Shown: one piece after another, positions 62,098-64,000 of the stretch
How positions within the stretch are numbered: position 1 is the stretch's first letter
How the letters are laid out: every line of letters starts with the position of its first letter
Assembly (NCBI RefSeq): GCF_036013645.1
Contig: NZ_CP107869.1
Span: 10,230,001 to 10,294,000, forward strand
Direction: 5' to 3'
Length of the DNA stretch: 64,000 nt
Source of the DNA: Streptomyces sp. NBC_00490
GTDB lineage: Bacteria > Actinomycetota > Actinomycetes > Streptomycetales > Streptomycetaceae
Position numbers and translations under genes: made by a program
The notes under the pieces: generated by a model
Seen by the model: the letters and a program-made list of their open reading frames with translations, nothing else
What the model was told of the DNA's origin: nothing
Databases searched by the model: none

Positions 62098-63695
62098 GTG
62101 CTGAAGGACGTACTGTTCTCGAACTCCGTGGGGATGGTGCTGGACCGGTTGACCGAGGTGGGCGGGGTGGTTGTGGCCGAAGCCCACAGCGCCGTACCTG
62201 AGTTGAGGTGCCCGGACTGCGCAACCGCCTCACATCGGGTGTACAGCCGGTACGGGCGGCGGCTCGCCGAGTACCCAGTCGGCGGGCGCCGCGTGGTGGT
62301 GAAGTTGGAGGTCCGGCGGTTCTTCTGCGACGCACCCGATTGCGGGCGGCGCACGTTCGTCGAGCAGGTCGAGGGTCTGACCACGCGTTATGCCCGTGCC
62401 GGGCCCGGCGTGAAGACGCTGTGGCGGTCTGTCGCGCTGACAGCAGGCGGCCGACCGGGTATGCGGCTGTGCCGCTCGCTGGCCGTGCCCACCGGCCGGG
62501 CCCGGCTGCTCGGCCAGCTGCACGCGCCCGACGTTCCCGCCCACAGCCCGCGGGTGCTGGGTGTCGACGACTTCGCTTTTCGCCGCTCGCGCACCTACGG
62601 GACCATCCTGCTCGACGTCGAGACCTCCACCCCCATCGACCTGCTGGCCGACCGCACCAGCGAGACGCTCGCCGCCTGGCTCACCGCACACCCAGGCGCC
62701 GAGATCGTCTGCCGGGACCGCGACAGCGGTTACAGCCGTGCGATCAAACAGGCGGCACCGGACGCGACCGAGGTGGCCGACCGCTGGCACATGCTTCAGA
62801 ATCTGTCGGCCGCGATCGAGAGGACCTGCCACCAACACCGCGCCTGCCTGCACAAATACGCCCTGGACGACGTGGGCGCACCCCCGTCGGCGACCGCACC
62901 GCCAACGGCACTGCTGCCGCTGGCGCCGCCACTCGACAACATCCCCGCCACCCCGCTCATGCAGCGGGTGACGGAACGGCATGCGGCAATCCACCGATTA
63001 CGGGAGGCGACGTGGACGATCAGCGCCATCGCCCGCCGGTTCGGACTGGGCCGTGAGACCGTCCGCCGCTACCTGACCACCGATCTCGACGTGCTGATCG
63101 CCTCGGACCGCGACCGCCGCCCCCGCGAACTCGACCCCTACCGCCCCTACATCCAGCAGCGGTTCACCGACGGCTGCACCAACGCCGCCCAGCTCTACCG
63201 CGAGCTCCACGAGCACGGCTACCGCGGCAACCATCAGGCCGTCCGCCTCTGCATCCGCTCCATGCGCGGCGGCACCGCCGCGGCCGAGCCTCCCCGTCCC
63301 ATCCCCACACCGCGCAAGATCACCTCATGGATCATGAGACCGCGCGACGGGCTCAGCCGTGAGGAACAAGACCAGCTCGACGAGGTGCGCATCGCCTGCC
63401 CGGACATCGCCACCGCCTGCGACCTGGCCCGCGTCTTCACCGGCCTAGTCCGCGACCGGCGAGGACATCTCCTGGCCACCTGGGTCCGCGAGGCCGAGAC
63501 CACCGGGCCCGGGCCCGTGCGGGGCTTCGCCGGATTCCTCCGCCAGGACTGGGACGCCGTCCTCGCCGGCATGACTCTCGACTACAGCTCCGGAGTCGTC
63601 GAGGGACACGTCAACCGTTTAAGACGATCAAGCGGCAGATGTACGGCCGAGGCTTCTTCCGGCTCCTTCGCACGCGTGTCCTGCTGCGATCGTGA
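62098..63695 (+). pseudogene. ISL3-family transposase with frameshift near C-terminus
   Basis: Coding sense from GTG 62098: N-terminal zinc ribbon (LRCPDCATASHRVYSRYGRR, VVVKLEVRRFFCDAPDCGRR), then DDE core (HSPRVLGVDDFAFRRSRTYG, EIVCRDRDSGYSRAIKQAAP, ATEVADRWHMLQNL) and a HTH insert (WTISAIARRFGLGRETVRRY). The family ends SGVVEGHVNRxKxxKRQMYG; here one base is lost at about 63620, so the true tail KTIKRQMYGRGFFRLLRTRV ... LLRS, stop 63693-63695, is in another frame. The reading frame instead runs into flanking DNA. Probably inactive. Confidence 0.85.
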
Positions 63696-63803
63696 CCGTC
63701 ACGAAATTCCGACCAGACCCTTGAAAATCCCCAGGGCCGCTAATCTTCTGCACTTGGTTGATGTGGTAACCAGCACGGATTCGTCGCCAGTCGGCCGGGA
63801 TGG

Positions 63804-64000
63804 TCAGCCGAGCAGCGCGTGCAGCGCCGTCTCTGCGACTTGGCTCAGTTCGTCGCGGGTGCGCCCCGCGGCGGCCTGGACGGCGATGCCGTCGGAGATC
63901 GTGTGGACGAGGGCGGCGAGGTCGGCTGGCGTGTAGCCGGGCGGCAGGTCGTGTGCCTGCTCCAGGCGGCGGCGCAGGGCCATCTCCCCGGCCTTGCGCA
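63804..64000 (-). CDS. TetR/AcrR-family regulator, 3' part only
   Basis: About 65 residues are visible at the window's edge, reading leftwards: MALRRRLEQAHDLPPGYTPA, DLAALVHTISDGIAVQAAAG, RTRDELSQVAETALHALLG. This is the last two helices of a TetR-type C-terminal domain (TetR_C family with ISDGIAVQAAxG). The DNA-binding N-terminus lies beyond 64000. Confidence 0.72.
   Translation of the reverse strand, partial: RKAGEMALRRRLEQAHDLPPGYTPADLAALVHTISDGIAVQAAAGRTRDELSQVAETALHALLG

Overview
The window is high-GC DNA (GTG starts and GC-rich third codon positions are common) that looks like an accessory or arm region of a Streptomyces-type chromosome. The gene families point the same way: a LacI/CebR-like regulator beside a GH6 cellulase, the trypco2 and trypsin-NTPase pair, PRC-barrel, GPP34 and CU044_5270-type proteins, SigJ with a carboxymuconolactone decarboxylase, and DUF6233/DUF6422-like small proteins. 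No tRNA, rRNA or CRISPR array was found by reading. Family assignments come from recognising sequence motifs, not from a database search.

Layout. 1-9.7 kb: a partial AraC regulator, a small secreted protein, then a stretch of dead genes (TIR-NB-ARC, MFS, TAXI receptor, FMN glutamate synthase, IS3 orfA, FAD oxidoreductase, DprA-like) around an intact PRC-barrel gene and a coupled sigJ/AhpD-like pair. 10.2-14.6 kb: trypco2 plus a 1350-residue trypsin/STAND-NTPase/helical-repeat protein, a candidate biological-conflict system. 14.8-19.1 kb: two paralogous Cys-rich small proteins, a diverged direct repeat pair, and an intact IS256 element. 19.3-21.5 kb: LacI regulator and secreted GH6 cellulase, divergent, with three near-identical 14-bp palindromes between them. 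22.6-34.7 kb: a compact catabolic island of eight leftward genes (SMP-30 lactonase, SDR, PLP aldolase/deaminase-like, MFS, D-arabinono-lactone-oxidase-like, P450, ferredoxin reductase, ferredoxin), two rightward genes (aldehyde dehydrogenase, class II aldolase) and a TetR regulator. The spacings are short or overlapping, a palindrome sits in the divergent promoter, and a strong terminator follows the class II aldolase.

34.7-44.3 kb: remnants, an M48 peptidase, a large SMI1/KNR4-type protein, a ribbon-helix-helix/Fic-like toxin-antitoxin pair, an XRE-cupin regulator facing an epoxide-hydrolase-like enzyme, and an Imm5-like orphan immunity protein. 44.3-45.7 kb: a TnpB-only IS200/IS605-type element with hairpin ends. 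45.9-55.2 kb: uncharacterised proteins, a phospholipase-D-type enzyme lying between fragments of a SigB-like sigma factor, an RsbW-like fragment, and small conserved proteins. 55.5-61.8 kb: an ordinary block (secreted type-B carboxylesterase with GPP34 protein, a two-component system, an ECF sigma factor with a CU044_5270-type membrane partner). 62.1-64 kb: a frameshifted ISL3 transposase and the 3' end of a TetR-type regulator.

Three units appear to work together. The cellulase is probably repressed through CebR-type operators. The P450 island looks like an inducible oxidation and C-C cleavage pathway for an unknown small substrate. The trypco2/trypsin/NTPase pair fits a regulated effector system. 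Much of the rest is decayed mobile or defence-related DNA.
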